Part shown: in pieces, positions 36,887-45,451 of the stretch
Layout: each line of letters begins with the position of its first letter
How positions within the stretch are numbered: position 1 is the first letter of the stretch
Assembly (NCBI GenBank): GCA_021812385.1
Contig: JAKANO010000006.1
Location: forward strand, 124,001 to 188,000
Reading direction: 5' to 3'
From: Pseudomonadota bacterium
GTDB taxonomy: Bacteria > Pseudomonadota > Gammaproteobacteria > Burkholderiales > Thiobacteraceae
Length of the DNA: 64,000 nt
Position numbers and translations under genes: made by a program
Notes under the pieces: model-generated
Database searches by the model: none
What the model was told of the DNA's origin: nothing
Seen by the model: the letters and a program-made list of their open reading frames with translations, nothing else

Positions 36887-37366
36887 TTGGATGATAGTCA
36901 AAAAACCTTGATCCTGGGCATCGGCAACATCCTGTTGCGCGATGAAGGCGCGGGCATTCACGCGCTCAATCAGTTGCGCGGTTTGCTGGGGGAGCGCGAC
37001 GATGTGGAACTTCTGGATGGCGGCACCTTGAGCTTCACCTTGGCCGGCGCCATTGCCGACGCCGATCGGCTGATCGTGATCGATGCAGCGCAGCTCGATG
37101 CCAAGCCGGGTACTTCGCAAGTCTTCGAAGGCGCGCACATGGATGCCTTTATCGGCGGCAATCGCAAGATGAGCGTGCATGAGGTGAGTTTGCTCGATCT
37201 GTTGGCGATAGCGCGTTTGACCGACCACTTGCCGCCGCAGCGCGCCTTGATCGGGATTCAGCCCGGCGAAATCGATTGGGGCGAAACGCCCTCCCCGGCG
37301 GTGGCGGCAACGCTGCCGCAAGTTTGCCAACAAGCGCTGCAACTGATCGAGGCCTGGCACGCATGA
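36887..37366 (+). CDS. hynD: [NiFe]-hydrogenase maturation protease (group 1e locus)
   Basis: HyaD/HupD-type endopeptidase (159 aa) expected to cleave the C-terminal peptide of HynL. It has KTLILGIGNILLRDEGAGIH (N-terminal GN...DEG motif with a nickel-sensing Glu), ADRLIVIDAAQLDA (second acidic ligand) and the His ligand in VHEVSLLDLLAIA. It starts with TTG (36887-36889); no ATG gives a full-length protein. First gene of the plus-strand operon; its stop overlaps the next gene (ATGA). It is clearly distinct from the other protease at 14062, as expected for enzyme-specific proteases. Confidence 0.9.
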   Translation: MDDSQKTLILGIGNILLRDEGAGIHALNQLRGLLGERDDVELLDGGTLSFTLAGAIADADRLIVIDAAQLDAKPGTSQVFEGAHMDAFIGGNRKMSVHEVSLLDLLAIARLTDHLPPQRALIGIQPGEIDWGETPSPAVAATLPQVCQQALQLIEAWHA

Positions 37367-37785
37367 GCTTGGAAAATATCGCGATCAAACTGGTGGCCGA
37401 CGACGCCTTCTCGGTCGGCAGCGTGACGGCCTTATTGTCTGAAATTGCCGCGCAGCTGGAAAAACTCATCGCCACGGGTGAGACCAGTCTGATCGACCTG
37501 AAAAGCCTGCCGTTCGCGCCGGGCGAATATGAGCAATTGCGCCAGGCCTTGGGCCAAGGCGAGGTGACGGCGCATATGGATGCGATCGGCCCATCCGAGA
37601 TCGCCGAAACGCAATACCCGGGCGTGTGGTGGTTGACGCACTTCAACATCGAAGGCGATATTGTCGCCGACATGATCGAGATCGCACCCTTTCCGAATAT
37701 TTTGCAAAGCCAGCCCGAGGATGTGCGCGCCGGATTGGAGCGCTTGCAGTCCATGCTCGCTCCACCCGCCGCCACGAATGATTGA
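37363..37785 (+). CDS. HupH/HyaF-like hydrogenase expression protein
   Basis: A 140-residue protein resembling the C-terminal domain of HupH/HyaF, accessory proteins thought to help mature the small-subunit FeS clusters. Recognisable stretches are VTAHMDAIGPSEIAETQYPG and VWWLTHFNIEGDIVADMIEI with PNILQSQPEDVRAGLERL. It is about half the length of full HupH (roughly 280 aa), so it keeps one of the two repeated domains. It lies between the protease gene (4-base overlap) and hynS (9-base gap). Confidence 0.85.
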   Translation: MSLENIAIKLVADDAFSVGSVTALLSEIAAQLEKLIATGETSLIDLKSLPFAPGEYEQLRQALGQGEVTAHMDAIGPSEIAETQYPGVWWLTHFNIEGDIVADMIEIAPFPNILQSQPEDVRAGLERLQSMLAPPAATND

Positions 37786-37794
37786 GGTGACAAT

Positions 37795-38880
37795 ATGGCA
37801 GACCACGGCACATTAGAACAGCGGCTGGCGCAGCAAGGCATCAGCCGCCGCGCTTTTCTCAAATTTTGCACCGCGATGGCCTCGCTCATGGCCTTGCCGC
37901 CCGGCAGCGCAGCCGCGATCGCTGCGGCGCTGGCAAAAGCCAAGCGCCCTTCGGTGATCTGGCTGTCGTTTCAGGAATGCACCGGCTGCACCGAATCGCT
38001 CACGCGCTCGCATGCGCCGACGCTGGAGAGCTTGATTTTCGACATGATCTCGCTCGACTATCATCACACCCTGCAAGCGGCTTCCGGTTTTGCCGCGGAA
38101 AAATCGCGCACCGATGCCATGCAGGAATTTTACGGCAAGTATCTGTTGATCGTAGATGGCTCGATCCCCACCAAGGACGGCGGCATCTACTCCACCATCG
38201 CCGGCCGCACCAATCTCGACCTGCTGCAGGAAGCGGCCAAGGGCGCCGCCGCCATCATCGCGATCGGCACCTGCGCCTCGTTCGGCGGCATTCCAAAGGC
38301 GAATCCGAATCCCACCGGCGCGGTCGCGGTGTCGGACATCGTGAAGGACAAACCCATCATCAACATCTCCGGTTGCCCGCCGATCCCGGCCGTGATTACT
38401 GGCGTGCTGGCGCAATACCTCACCTTCGGCGGCTTGCCGGAACTCGACCATCTGGGTCGCCCCAAGGCCTTCTACGGCGAGACCATCCACGACCGCTGCT
38501 ACCGGCGTCCGTTCTACGATCAAGGCAAGTTCGCCAAGACCTTCGACGACGCAGGCGCGCGCAACGGCTGGTGCCTGTTCGAACTCGGCTGCAAAGGCCC
38601 GACCACGCACAACGCTTGCGCCACCACCAAATGGAATGGCGGCACCAGCTTCCCGATTGAGTCGGGGCATGGCTGCCTCGGCTGTTCCGAGCCGGATTTT
38701 TGGGATGCCGGCGGCTTCTACCAAGCCTTGTCGATGCCGGCCACGCCGCTCACCTTCGCCACCGGCGCCGCGGTTGCCGGCGCCGCCATCGGTATCGGCG
38801 TCTCGCTTGCCAACCGCGCCAAAAAAAGCGCGGCGAAAAAAGCGCACCAAGCCGCCACCCTGGACGATCTGGAGAAATGA
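37795..38880 (+). CDS. hynS: Group 1e (Isp-type) [NiFe]-hydrogenase small subunit HynS
   Basis: FeS small subunit (361 aa) exported by the Tat pathway. The Tat motif is in ISRRAFLKFCTAMASLMALP (residues about 17-36). The proximal cluster is held by CTGCTESLTR (about 62-71), IGTCASFGGIP and SGCPPIP. The C-terminal clusters use HDRCYRRPFYDQGKF, CLFELGCKGP, HNACATTKWNGG and GHGCLGCSEPDFWD. A membrane anchor, TFATGAAVAGAAIGIGVSLA, precedes a basic tail. The order hynS-isp1-isp2-hynL is the hallmark of the Isp hydrogenases of purple sulfur and other sulfur-linked bacteria. Confidence 0.95.
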   Translation: MADHGTLEQRLAQQGISRRAFLKFCTAMASLMALPPGSAAAIAAALAKAKRPSVIWLSFQECTGCTESLTRSHAPTLESLIFDMISLDYHHTLQAASGFAAEKSRTDAMQEFYGKYLLIVDGSIPTKDGGIYSTIAGRTNLDLLQEAAKGAAAIIAIGTCASFGGIPKANPNPTGAVAVSDIVKDKPIINISGCPPIPAVITGVLAQYLTFGGLPELDHLGRPKAFYGETIHDRCYRRPFYDQGKFAKTFDDAGARNGWCLFELGCKGPTTHNACATTKWNGGTSFPIESGHGCLGCSEPDFWDAGGFYQALSMPATPLTFATGAAVAGAAIGIGVSLANRAKKSAAKKAHQAATLDDLEK

Positions 38881-38881
38881 C

Positions 38882-39541
38882 ATGAACGAGATTCAGTTGC
38901 TCACCTGGGTGCGCGGTCCGGGATTGAATATCGCCATCGGCGTGTTTCTGCTGGGGACGATTTGGCGCTTGTTCGAGATTTATTCCCTCGGCCGCAAACA
39001 GGACATCGCCGCCGCCCGAGCGCGCGCCGGCGCCAGCGGCTGGCATACGATTTTTCGCCGCTCCCTGCCGGCGCCGGGCCTGATGCAGCGCTCGCCGATC
39101 AGCTATGTCGGCGGCTATATTTTCCATGTCGGCCTGGCCATTGTGGTATTCCTGTTCGCGCCGCACATCATGCTGGTGCAAGGCCTGACGGGCTTGTCGT
39201 GGCCGGGCTTGCCGTCGCCCGTGATCGACGGCGTCACGGTCATCACCCTGGCCGCGATGCTGGTGATGCTGTTCGATCGCATCAATCGACCGGTGAAGCG
39301 TTTTCTCTCGACCTTCGAGGATTACGCCACCTGGGCGCTCACCTTCCTGCCGCTGCTCACCGGCTACCTGGCGGTGAAACATCTGCTCCTGCCCTACACC
39401 GCCATGCTCGCCGTGCATATCTTGAGCGTGGAGCTGTTGCTGATCGTCTTGCCCTTCTGCAAATTATTTCATGCCGTCACCGTGTTCGGATCGCGCTGGT
39501 ATAACGGCAACATCAACGGCCGGCGCGGCGTGCCGGTATGA
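38882..39541 (+). CDS. isp1: Isp1, membrane b-type cytochrome of the hydrogenase
   Basis: Five-helix membrane cytochrome b of the NarI/HmeC/DsrM type (219 aa), the quinone-side partner of the Isp hydrogenase. Hydrophobic segments include LNIAIGVFLLGTIWRLFEIY, YVGGYIFHVGLAIVVFLFAP (His ligand), VITLAAMLVMLFDRI, LTFLPLLTGYLAVKHLL and MLAVHILSVELLLIVLPFCK (His ligand). The start is ATG 38882, one base after the hynS stop; the longer upstream frame is a hynS shadow. It overlaps isp2 by 4 bases (ATGA). Confidence 0.93.
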   Translation: MNEIQLLTWVRGPGLNIAIGVFLLGTIWRLFEIYSLGRKQDIAAARARAGASGWHTIFRRSLPAPGLMQRSPISYVGGYIFHVGLAIVVFLFAPHIMLVQGLTGLSWPGLPSPVIDGVTVITLAAMLVMLFDRINRPVKRFLSTFEDYATWALTFLPLLTGYLAVKHLLLPYTAMLAVHILSVELLLIVLPFCKLFHAVTVFGSRWYNGNINGRRGVPV

Positions 39542-40800
39542 GCGCGTCCCTGCAAAAAGGAATCGATGTACTGAAGGAGGTCATCGACGCGCCGGTCGCC
39601 AGTTTTTTCGCGAGCTGCGTGCACTGCGGGCTGTGCGCCGAGGCTTGTCTGTTCTACACCGAAACCGACGATCCGAAATACACGCCGATCCACAAGCTGG
39701 AGCCGCTGCGCCGGGTCTACTCTCGGGAATACACCTTGCTCGGACGCCTGGGCAAAATGCTCGGCCTGTCCAAGCCGGTCAGTGACGACGAACTCGAAGC
39801 CTGGAGCGAATTGGTCTACGACAGCTGCACTATGTGCGGCCGCTGTTCGCTGGTGTGCCCGGTGGGCAACGACATCGTGTACATGGTGCGCAAGTTGCGC
39901 GAGGGCATGGCGGTATCGGGCCATGCGCCGCAAGGCATACAAGAAGCGGTTAAACGCACCATCGAAATCGGCAGCCCGATGGGCGTGAAGTGGCCGGCGA
40001 TCCAGCATGTGATCAAGGATCAAGAAGCAGAGACCGAGCTGAAGATTCCCATCGACCAGCCCGGCGTTGACGTGCTGGTGTTGATGTCCTCGATGGAGGT
40101 GATCAACTACCCGGAATACCTCGGCGCGCTGGCCAAGATATTCCACAAGTCGGGGGTGACTTGGACGCTGTCTTCGGAGGCGTCGGAGGCCACCAACGCC
40201 GGCATTCAGATCGGCGTCTCGGATCTGGCGCGCGAAATCGTCGCGCGCATCGTCAATGCGGCGGAAAAGCTTGGCGTAAAACGCGTGCTCTCGCCCGAAT
40301 GCGGCCATGCCTATATGGCGATCCGCTGGGAAGGGCCGAACCTTATGGGACGGCCGTTCCCGTTCGAAGTGGTGCATGTGCTGGAGCTGCTGGACGAGTT
40401 GCGCCGCGCCGGCAAGCTCAAGATGAAGGACCAGTTCACCACGCCCGTCACCCTGCACGACCCATGCCAGATCGTGCGCCGCGGCGGCGTGCTGGACGCG
40501 CCTGAGCCTCTGTTGCGGCAAGTCGTCTCGGATTACCGCCCCATGCCCGACGGCAACAAATGGAATTGGTGCTGCGGCGGCGGTGGCGGCGCATCGTCGA
40601 TCCAAGAGCCGGCAGCGGAAGCGCTGCGCTTCAAGGCGTTCCAGGTGAAGAAACGGCAAATCGAGGCCAGCGGCGTCAACACCATGGTCACCTTCTGCTC
40701 CAACTGCCGCATCGTGATGGAAGAGGCGGTTGATCATTATGAAATGAAAACGCAATTGCTGGGCTTGACCGAATTGCTTGCGGCACATTTGGAAGATTGA
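39538..40800 (+). CDS. isp2: Isp2, HdrD-like iron-sulfur protein of the hydrogenase
   Basis: Cytoplasmic FeS protein related to heterodisulfide reductase subunit D and DsrK (420 aa). Two ferredoxin motifs are present, CVHCGLCAEACLFY (about residues 28-41) and CTMCGRCSLVCPVG (about 96-109). A CCG-domain pattern follows with SPECGHAYMAIRWEG, HDPCQIVRRGG, CCGGGGGAS and FCSNCRIVMEE, which binds a noncubane cluster in relatives. With Isp1 it is thought to connect H2 turnover to thiol/disulfide or sulfur chemistry. After its stop, 363 bases of repeats intervene before hynL. Confidence 0.94.
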   Translation: MSASLQKGIDVLKEVIDAPVASFFASCVHCGLCAEACLFYTETDDPKYTPIHKLEPLRRVYSREYTLLGRLGKMLGLSKPVSDDELEAWSELVYDSCTMCGRCSLVCPVGNDIVYMVRKLREGMAVSGHAPQGIQEAVKRTIEIGSPMGVKWPAIQHVIKDQEAETELKIPIDQPGVDVLVLMSSMEVINYPEYLGALAKIFHKSGVTWTLSSEASEATNAGIQIGVSDLAREIVARIVNAAEKLGVKRVLSPECGHAYMAIRWEGPNLMGRPFPFEVVHVLELLDELRRAGKLKMKDQFTTPVTLHDPCQIVRRGGVLDAPEPLLRQVVSDYRPMPDGNKWNWCCGGGGGASSIQEPAAEALRFKAFQVKKRQIEASGVNTMVTFCSNCRIVMEEAVDHYEMKTQLLGLTELLAAHLED

Positions 40801-40834
40801 CCCTGATGATCGAGAACAGCGCCCTCTCCCTCAG

Positions 40835-40860
40835 CCCCTCTCCCGCATGCGGGAGAGGGG
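40835..40860. repeat. Perfect palindrome CCCCTCTCCC-GCATGC-GGGAGAGGGG
   Basis: A 26-base perfect inverted repeat 35 bases after isp2, of a type widely dispersed in bacterial genomes. In RNA it forms a strong GC hairpin. It lacks a following T-run, so it is not a standard terminator, but it may affect RNA stability between isp2 and hynL. Confidence 0.85.
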
Positions 40861-40902
40861 AGCGCTTCGCCACGGCTGTTTCGCTATCGACGTTTTGGTT
40901 TT

Positions 40903-41123
40903 TGGGGCCCCTTGCTGCGCCGCCGAGTAGCGCAGACAGGCCGGGGGAAGTCGGCGAGCACTGTCTGAGCGCGCAGCGCGAGTTGCGCAGCCGCCCGGCT
41001 TGGCGAGCAACGCAGGGAACCCACGCAGTGGGCGGTGCAGGGGGTGCCCTTCTTTTTGGTTACATTTTTCTTGGGCAAGCAAGAAAAAGTAACTGCCCTG
41101 TCGGGTCAAGACCGACCCAAAAT
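40903..41123. repeat. Long dispersed betaproteobacterial repeat, copy 2 (upstream of hynL)
   Basis: Same repeat and same plus-strand orientation as 17632-17873: TGGGGCCCC, CCGCCGAGTAGCGCAG, TCGGCGAGCACTGTCTGAGC, AGTTGCGCAGCCGCCCGGCT, TTTGGTTACATTT and GACCCAAAAT are shared in order. With the palindrome at 40835 it accounts for most of the 363-base isp2-hynL gap. Its frame runs in phase into hynL (43 codons from 41035), so automated calls may extend HynL falsely. Confidence 0.9.
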
Positions 41124-41163
41124 ATGGGCGCGTAGCGCACAAAACCCGATCAAAGGAACAACC

Positions 41164-42933
41164 ATGAACGCCCCCCAAACCGTCGTCGTCGATCCCATCA
41201 CCCGCATCGAAGGCCATCTGCGCATCGAAGCCGAAGTCGATGCGGATAACCGCATCACCCATGCCTCCAGCGCCGGCACCATGGTGCGCGGCATCGAGAT
41301 CATCCTGCGCGGCCGCGACCCGCGCGACGCCTGGGCCTTCGCGCAGCGCATTTGCGGCGTGTGCACCCTGGTGCACGGCATCGCCTCTGTGCGCGCGGTG
41401 GAAGACGCGCTGAAATACGAAGTCCCGGCCAACGCGCAATTGATCCGCAACCTGATGATCGCCGCGCAGTACGTGCACGACCATGTGATGCACTTCTATC
41501 ACTTGCACGCCTTGGATTGGGTGGATGTGGTGTCGGCGCTGAAAGCCGATCCCAAGGCCACCTCGACGCTGGCGCAAACGGTCAGCCCGTCTTATCCCAA
41601 GTCCTCGCCCGGCTATTTCGCCGATGTGCAGAAGAAAGTCAAAACCTTTGTCGAAGGCGGCCAGCTGGGCATTTTCGCCAACGGCTATTGGGGCCATCCG
41701 GCCTACAAGCTGCCGCCGGAAGCGAATCTGATGGCGCTGGCGCATTACCTGGACGCCTTGGCCTGGCAGCGCGAGGTGGCGAAGCTGCACACGATTTTCG
41801 GCGGCAAGAATCCGCATCCGAATTTTTTGGTGGGCGGCGTGCCGTGCGCCATCAGCGTGCATCCGGAACAGGAAAAGAGCGCGCACACCGGCAGCGGCGA
41901 AGGCGCGACTTCGCTCAACGTGGTCGGCCTGCAAAACATCAAAAACATCATCGACCAGATGCGCACGTTCGTCGATCAAGTGTATGTGCCGGACACCCTG
42001 GCCATCGCTGGCTTCTACAAGGACTGGGGAGCGCAGGGCGAAGGCATCGGCAATTTCATGACCTATGGCGACTTCCCGGAAAAAGGCATGAGCGATCCCG
42101 CAACTTATCTCATCCCCTCCGGCGTGATTCTGAATCGCGATCTATCCACGATCCATCCAGTGGATTTACACGCCGAGGACCAGATTCAAGAATACGTAGC
42201 GCACTCCTGGTACAAATACAGCGTGGGCAAGGACAAGGGCTTGCATCCCTACCAAGGCGAAACCGAATTCGATTACACCGGCCCCAAGCCGCCTTACGAA
42301 CATCTGGACACGGCCAAGGATTACTCCTGGCTCAAATCGCCGCGCTGGAAAGGCAAGCCGATGGAAGTCGGCCCCTTGGCGCGGGTATTGATGCTGTATG
42401 CCAAGGGCCATGCCCAGACCAAGGAACTGGTGGGCATGACGCTCAAGCAACTCGACATCCCGGTCGGCGCACTGTTTTCGACCCTGGGCCGCACCGCCGC
42501 GCGCACCCTGGAAACCAAGATCATCGCCGACGCGATGCAAGGCTGGTACGACCACTTGATCGCCAACATCAAGGCCGGCGATGTGAAGACCTTCAACGAT
42601 AAACTGTGGGATCCGTCCACCTGGCCCAAGGTCTCGAAAGGCGCAGGCTTCACGGAAGCGCCGCGCGGCGCCTTGGCGCATTGGGTGGTGATCAAGGACG
42701 GCAAGATCGACAACTATCAAGCGGTGGTGCCCTCCACCTGGAATGCCGGCCCGCGCGATCCGCAAGGACAAGACGGCCCGTATGAAGCGGCGCTCAAGGG
42801 ACACCGGCTGCACGACCCCAAGCAGCCGATCGAAATCCTGCGCACCATTCATAGCTTCGATCCCTGCATTGCTTGCGCGGTGCATGTGACCGATCCGAAT
42901 GGCGAGGAGCTAGTGAAAGTGAAGATCAAATGA
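41164..42933 (+). CDS. hynL: Group 1e (Isp-type) [NiFe]-hydrogenase large subunit HynL
   Basis: Catalytic NiFe subunit (589 aa), carried across the membrane with the Tat-exported HynS. It begins MNAPQTVVVDPITRIEGHLR. L1 is RICGVCTLVHGIASVRAVED with both cysteines and the His (about residues 60-79). L2 is DPCIACAVH near the end, followed by 15 residues (VTDPNGEELVKVKIK) to be removed by the HynD protease. The start ATG 41164 follows AAAGGA; the 43-codon upstream frame is repeat sequence. Its stop overlaps an ATG (ATGA) of a 61-codon frame. Confidence 0.96.
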   Translation: MNAPQTVVVDPITRIEGHLRIEAEVDADNRITHASSAGTMVRGIEIILRGRDPRDAWAFAQRICGVCTLVHGIASVRAVEDALKYEVPANAQLIRNLMIAAQYVHDHVMHFYHLHALDWVDVVSALKADPKATSTLAQTVSPSYPKSSPGYFADVQKKVKTFVEGGQLGIFANGYWGHPAYKLPPEANLMALAHYLDALAWQREVAKLHTIFGGKNPHPNFLVGGVPCAISVHPEQEKSAHTGSGEGATSLNVVGLQNIKNIIDQMRTFVDQVYVPDTLAIAGFYKDWGAQGEGIGNFMTYGDFPEKGMSDPATYLIPSGVILNRDLSTIHPVDLHAEDQIQEYVAHSWYKYSVGKDKGLHPYQGETEFDYTGPKPPYEHLDTAKDYSWLKSPRWKGKPMEVGPLARVLMLYAKGHAQTKELVGMTLKQLDIPVGALFSTLGRTAARTLETKIIADAMQGWYDHLIANIKAGDVKTFNDKLWDPSTWPKVSKGAGFTEAPRGALAHWVVIKDGKIDNYQAVVPSTWNAGPRDPQGQDGPYEAALKGHRLHDPKQPIEILRTIHSFDPCIACAVHVTDPNGEELVKVKIK

Positions 42934-43115
42934 GCCTAGAAAAGCAGTTGAACCACGGAGTACACAGAGGACACGGAGTAATTCAAAAGCTTACCAAAGG
43001 TGCCACGGCGGCCCTGCATTTAAGCGGCGTCGGCATGGGCGTGGCGAGCCGCGCACGTTTCAAACAGGCCTTGGGCTGGGCAATCGCCCTATCCGGCGCA
43101 TACCTGCTCGGCTAG
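42930..43115 (+). pseudogene. Short frame coupled to hynL: repeat arm fused to a membrane-protein tail (remnant?)
   Basis: The ATG overlaps the hynL TGA (ATGA), and 61 codons follow. The first seven (MSLEKQL) are followed by residues encoded by a single arm of the ACCACGGAG repeat (NHGVHRGHG; 42949-42979). Then comes KGATAALHLSGVGMGVASRA and a hydrophobic end (FKQALGWAIALSGAYLLG). It looks like the head and tail of a small multi-helix membrane protein joined across a repeat, with the middle lost. The end is vaguely TauE/HupE-like, which I cannot confirm. It may be expressed by coupling. Confidence 0.4.
42949..42979. repeat. Single arm of the ACCACGGAG repeat
   Basis: TGAACCACGGAGTACACAGA (42949-42968) continues GGACACGGAGT. 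No complementary arm is found in the following 200 bases, unlike the other copies in the window. Confidence 0.8.
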
Positions 43116-43159
43116 GAGCGATTGGTTTACACTGCAAACTTTGCCCCATTTAAGAAATC

Positions 43160-43726
43160 ATGAGCAAAGCCTTCACTAAAGAACAAGACGACGATCTCCC
43201 GGACGATCTCAGGGAAGAACTCGAGATCGAAGACAATACCCCCAAGGGCACCAAGAACTACATCACGCCCGCCGGCTTTGCACGCTTACACGCTGAGTTC
43301 GATGACTTGATGAAAGTGCAAAGACCGGAGACGGTAAAAATCGTCTCCTGGGCTGCGGCGCTCGGCGATCGGTCGGAAAACGCGGATTACCTCTACGGCA
43401 AAAAACGCTTGCGCGAAATCGATAAGCGCATCCGTTTTCTCACCAAGCGTATCGGCTCCGCCCAAGTCGTCGACCCGACCGAGCAGCCGCATGAAAAAAT
43501 CTATTTTGGCGCGACCGTCGTGGTCAGCGATCAAGACGGCAAGGATCACACCTACACCATCGTCGGCATGGATGAAATCGATTTGGCGCGCGGCCATATC
43601 AGTTGGATTTCGCCGCTAGCCAAAGCTCTCCTGGGCAAGCAAGAAGGCGATAGCATCGTCGTGCACACCCCTGCGGGAGCGCAGGAATTGGATATCATTG
43701 AAGTACGCTACGAGAATCTGGATTAA
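43160..43726 (+). CDS. greB: Transcription elongation factor GreB
   Basis: Binds the secondary channel of backtracked RNA polymerase and stimulates transcript cleavage. The 188-residue protein has an acidic N-terminal extension (about 25 residues), NYITPAGFARLHAEFDDLM at the start of the coiled coil, and the tip motif DRSENADYLYGKKRLREID with the catalytic acidic residues. The FKBP-like C-domain (FGATVVVSDQDG, ISPLAKALLGKQEGD) follows. It is probably a single-gene transcript. Confidence 0.95.
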   Translation: MSKAFTKEQDDDLPDDLREELEIEDNTPKGTKNYITPAGFARLHAEFDDLMKVQRPETVKIVSWAAALGDRSENADYLYGKKRLREIDKRIRFLTKRIGSAQVVDPTEQPHEKIYFGATVVVSDQDGKDHTYTIVGMDEIDLARGHISWISPLAKALLGKQEGDSIVVHTPAGAQELDIIEVRYENLD

Positions 43727-43728
43727 CC

Positions 43729-43752
43729 GTAGGGGCGAGGCATGCCTCGCCC
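43729..43752. repeat. GTAGGGGCGAGGCATGCCTCGCCC repeat
   Basis: A copy of the motif seen nested at 11143-11166, with self-complementary core GGGCGAGGCATGCCTCGCCC (20 bases). It starts 2 bases after the greB stop and may act as a 3' hairpin for greB. Confidence 0.8.
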
Positions 43753-43779
43753 GGCATCGACTGCGGGTCTACAAGCTGT

Positions 43780-44979
43780 TTAATATATCAACTTCACCCG
43801 AACGCCGTCTTTGATGTTCGGTCCGGGCGATAAGATCACCCGGTCGTTTTCCTTTAATCCACTTTCAATGACTAAAGTATCGGCGTCGCGCGCGCTCAAC
43901 GTGATGGCCCGTTTGCGCGCCCTGCCGTTTTCAATCAGAAAAACCGCCGTTGGCTGACTGTTGGCGATCAGTGCCTGAGCCGGAATTTTCAACACATTAT
44001 CGATGGTAGCGATGGTGATGCGCGCACTTAGCGGATGATTGTTTCCCAGCTTGCGCCATTGTGCCGGTCGGTCGGTAAATTCGATCGCGACACGCGCCTT
44101 GCCGGGCGCCGCCACTTCGCCGCTGCTTGCAGGTGGTTGAATGATTTCAACGCGCCGCACGCGCCCAGTGAGCGCATCTGCACGGGCTGGTTTCAATTCC
44201 ACGCGCTGCCCAGCGGAAACTTGGGCTGCCGCGCTTGCGCTTGTTTCCACGATCGCTTCCAAGTCCATCGGATTGCCAATTTCAACCAGCGGCGCGCCCA
44301 TGGCGACTGGCTTGCCATTGTCAGCGACGGCCAGTACCGTGCCGCTCATGGGCGCAGGAATCTCCCACTCACGTGGCGCTTCACTCTTGATTTTCTGCAA
44401 AGCGGATTCCGCTGCTGCAACATCGTATGCCGCAGACCGCGCGGCAGCGTCCATGGATTCCAGCTCCTTGAAGATGAGCTTCATCGCTACTTGGGATTGC
44501 TCTAGTTGCAACGCATTTGCGCCACCGGTTGCGGCGCGTTGTTCGGCGTTACGCAAATTATCGCGCGCTTGGTTCACAATCGCCGCTGTTTTCTCGCGCT
44601 CCGCCAAGATACGATTTTTAGCGCTTGCGGCAGCCGTGGCGCGTTCGGTCAAATAACTGACGGTTTGCGCATCCTGGAATGTCGCGCCATCCGGCACGAA
44701 ACGCGCGGCTGGCTGCTGGACGACCACCGGATCGCCCACCGCCAAGGGCATACGCTGCGGTATACCCGCAACCGGCGCCCATACGACAATGTGATCGCGG
44801 GCTTGCGTCATGCCATCTGCCTCGACGATGGCGCTGAAACTGCCGACACGCACTGCATCGACTTTCACCGCAATCGGGCTGGGTATGAAAATCCACGCCA
44901 ATAAGCCGCCTAAGGCCAAGAGTGCCGCCAATTGAATTAAGCGTTTTTTGAGTTTGCTTTTCTTTTTTACTTTTGCCAT
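43780..44979 (-). CDS. HlyD/RND-type periplasmic adaptor protein
   Basis: Membrane fusion protein (399 aa). A single N-terminal helix (LKKRLIQLAALLALGGLLAW) anchors it. The barrel-lipoyl part has VWAPVAGIPQRMPLAVGDPVV, a coiled hairpin spans about residues 110-195 (RATAAASAKNRILAEREKTA), and the second lipoyl half is PAPMSGTVLAVADNGKPVAM. A beta-barrel and membrane-proximal domain ending VILSPGPNIKDGVRVKLIY follow. The start MAKVKKK at 44979 has a GGGGGAG ribosome site. No pump or ABC partner is adjacent, so its transporter is unknown. Confidence 0.88.
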   Translation of the reverse strand: MAKVKKKSKLKKRLIQLAALLALGGLLAWIFIPSPIAVKVDAVRVGSFSAIVEADGMTQARDHIVVWAPVAGIPQRMPLAVGDPVVVQQPAARFVPDGATFQDAQTVSYLTERATAAASAKNRILAEREKTAAIVNQARDNLRNAEQRAATGGANALQLEQSQVAMKLIFKELESMDAAARSAAYDVAAAESALQKIKSEAPREWEIPAPMSGTVLAVADNGKPVAMGAPLVEIGNPMDLEAIVETSASAAAQVSAGQRVELKPARADALTGRVRRVEIIQPPASSGEVAAPGKARVAIEFTDRPAQWRKLGNNHPLSARITIATIDNVLKIPAQALIANSQPTAVFLIENGRARKRAITLSARDADTLVIESGLKENDRVILSPGPNIKDGVRVKLIY

Positions 44980-45193
44980 GGGCTCCCCCTGCACTCGCGT
45001 ATGCCGACAACACTAACAAACACCAGGAAATTGAATTTATAGAACCGCGTTTAGTACAGCCGCGCTGAATGCAGCTTTGACGCCAGTATAACGAACTATG
45101 CCAAATCAATACATGGTGCTTTAGCCCAGACCTATTCTTGCCCCAGAGACGAAGTTGGCCTGTTGTTTGCTTTTAAATTAAGCAGGAGGCTTT

Positions 45194-45418
45194 ATGGCAG
45201 AAATTATTCACTTGGCAGCTTATCGTTTGGCACGCCGTACGGGCTGGGGGCTGGAAATGGCGCACGGCTATTTAAAGGGAAATGCTTACCGCGTAGCGCA
45301 ATTAACGCCACCCGAGAGCGAATTGGATGCGAGCGACGATTTTGCAGTGGGTATGCAACTCGGCTACCGCTATGGATTGCACTATTTGCGTTGGCTAAAA
45401 GAATCCCACGGGCGTTGA
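45194..45418 (+). CDS. Small conserved-looking unknown protein
   Basis: A 74-residue soluble protein with a perfect AGGAGG ribosome site 6 bases before the ATG. It begins MAEIIHLAAYRLARRTGWGL, with two likely helices, and ends in a Tyr/Leu-rich helix (GMQLGYRYGLHYLRWLKESH). I do not recognise a family. It lies between the divergent adaptor gene and the convergent DUF1631 gene. Confidence 0.7.
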   Translation: MAEIIHLAAYRLARRTGWGLEMAHGYLKGNAYRVAQLTPPESELDASDDFAVGMQLGYRYGLHYLRWLKESHGR

Positions 45419-45451
45419 TTGTTCATCCCCAACGTCAAGATTCCTACAGGA

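Noticed and set aside
39469-40788. Minus-strand frame of 439 codons
   Set aside because: Antisense of isp2; the plus strand has clear FeS motifs.
41035-41163. N-terminal extension of HynL (43 codons)
   Set aside because: Also translated repeat; hynL has its own ATG with AAAGGA at 41164.
40831-41979. Minus-strand frame of 382 codons spanning the repeat and hynL start
   Set aside because: Antisense of hynL joined to repeat sequence; no ribosome site or family similarity.
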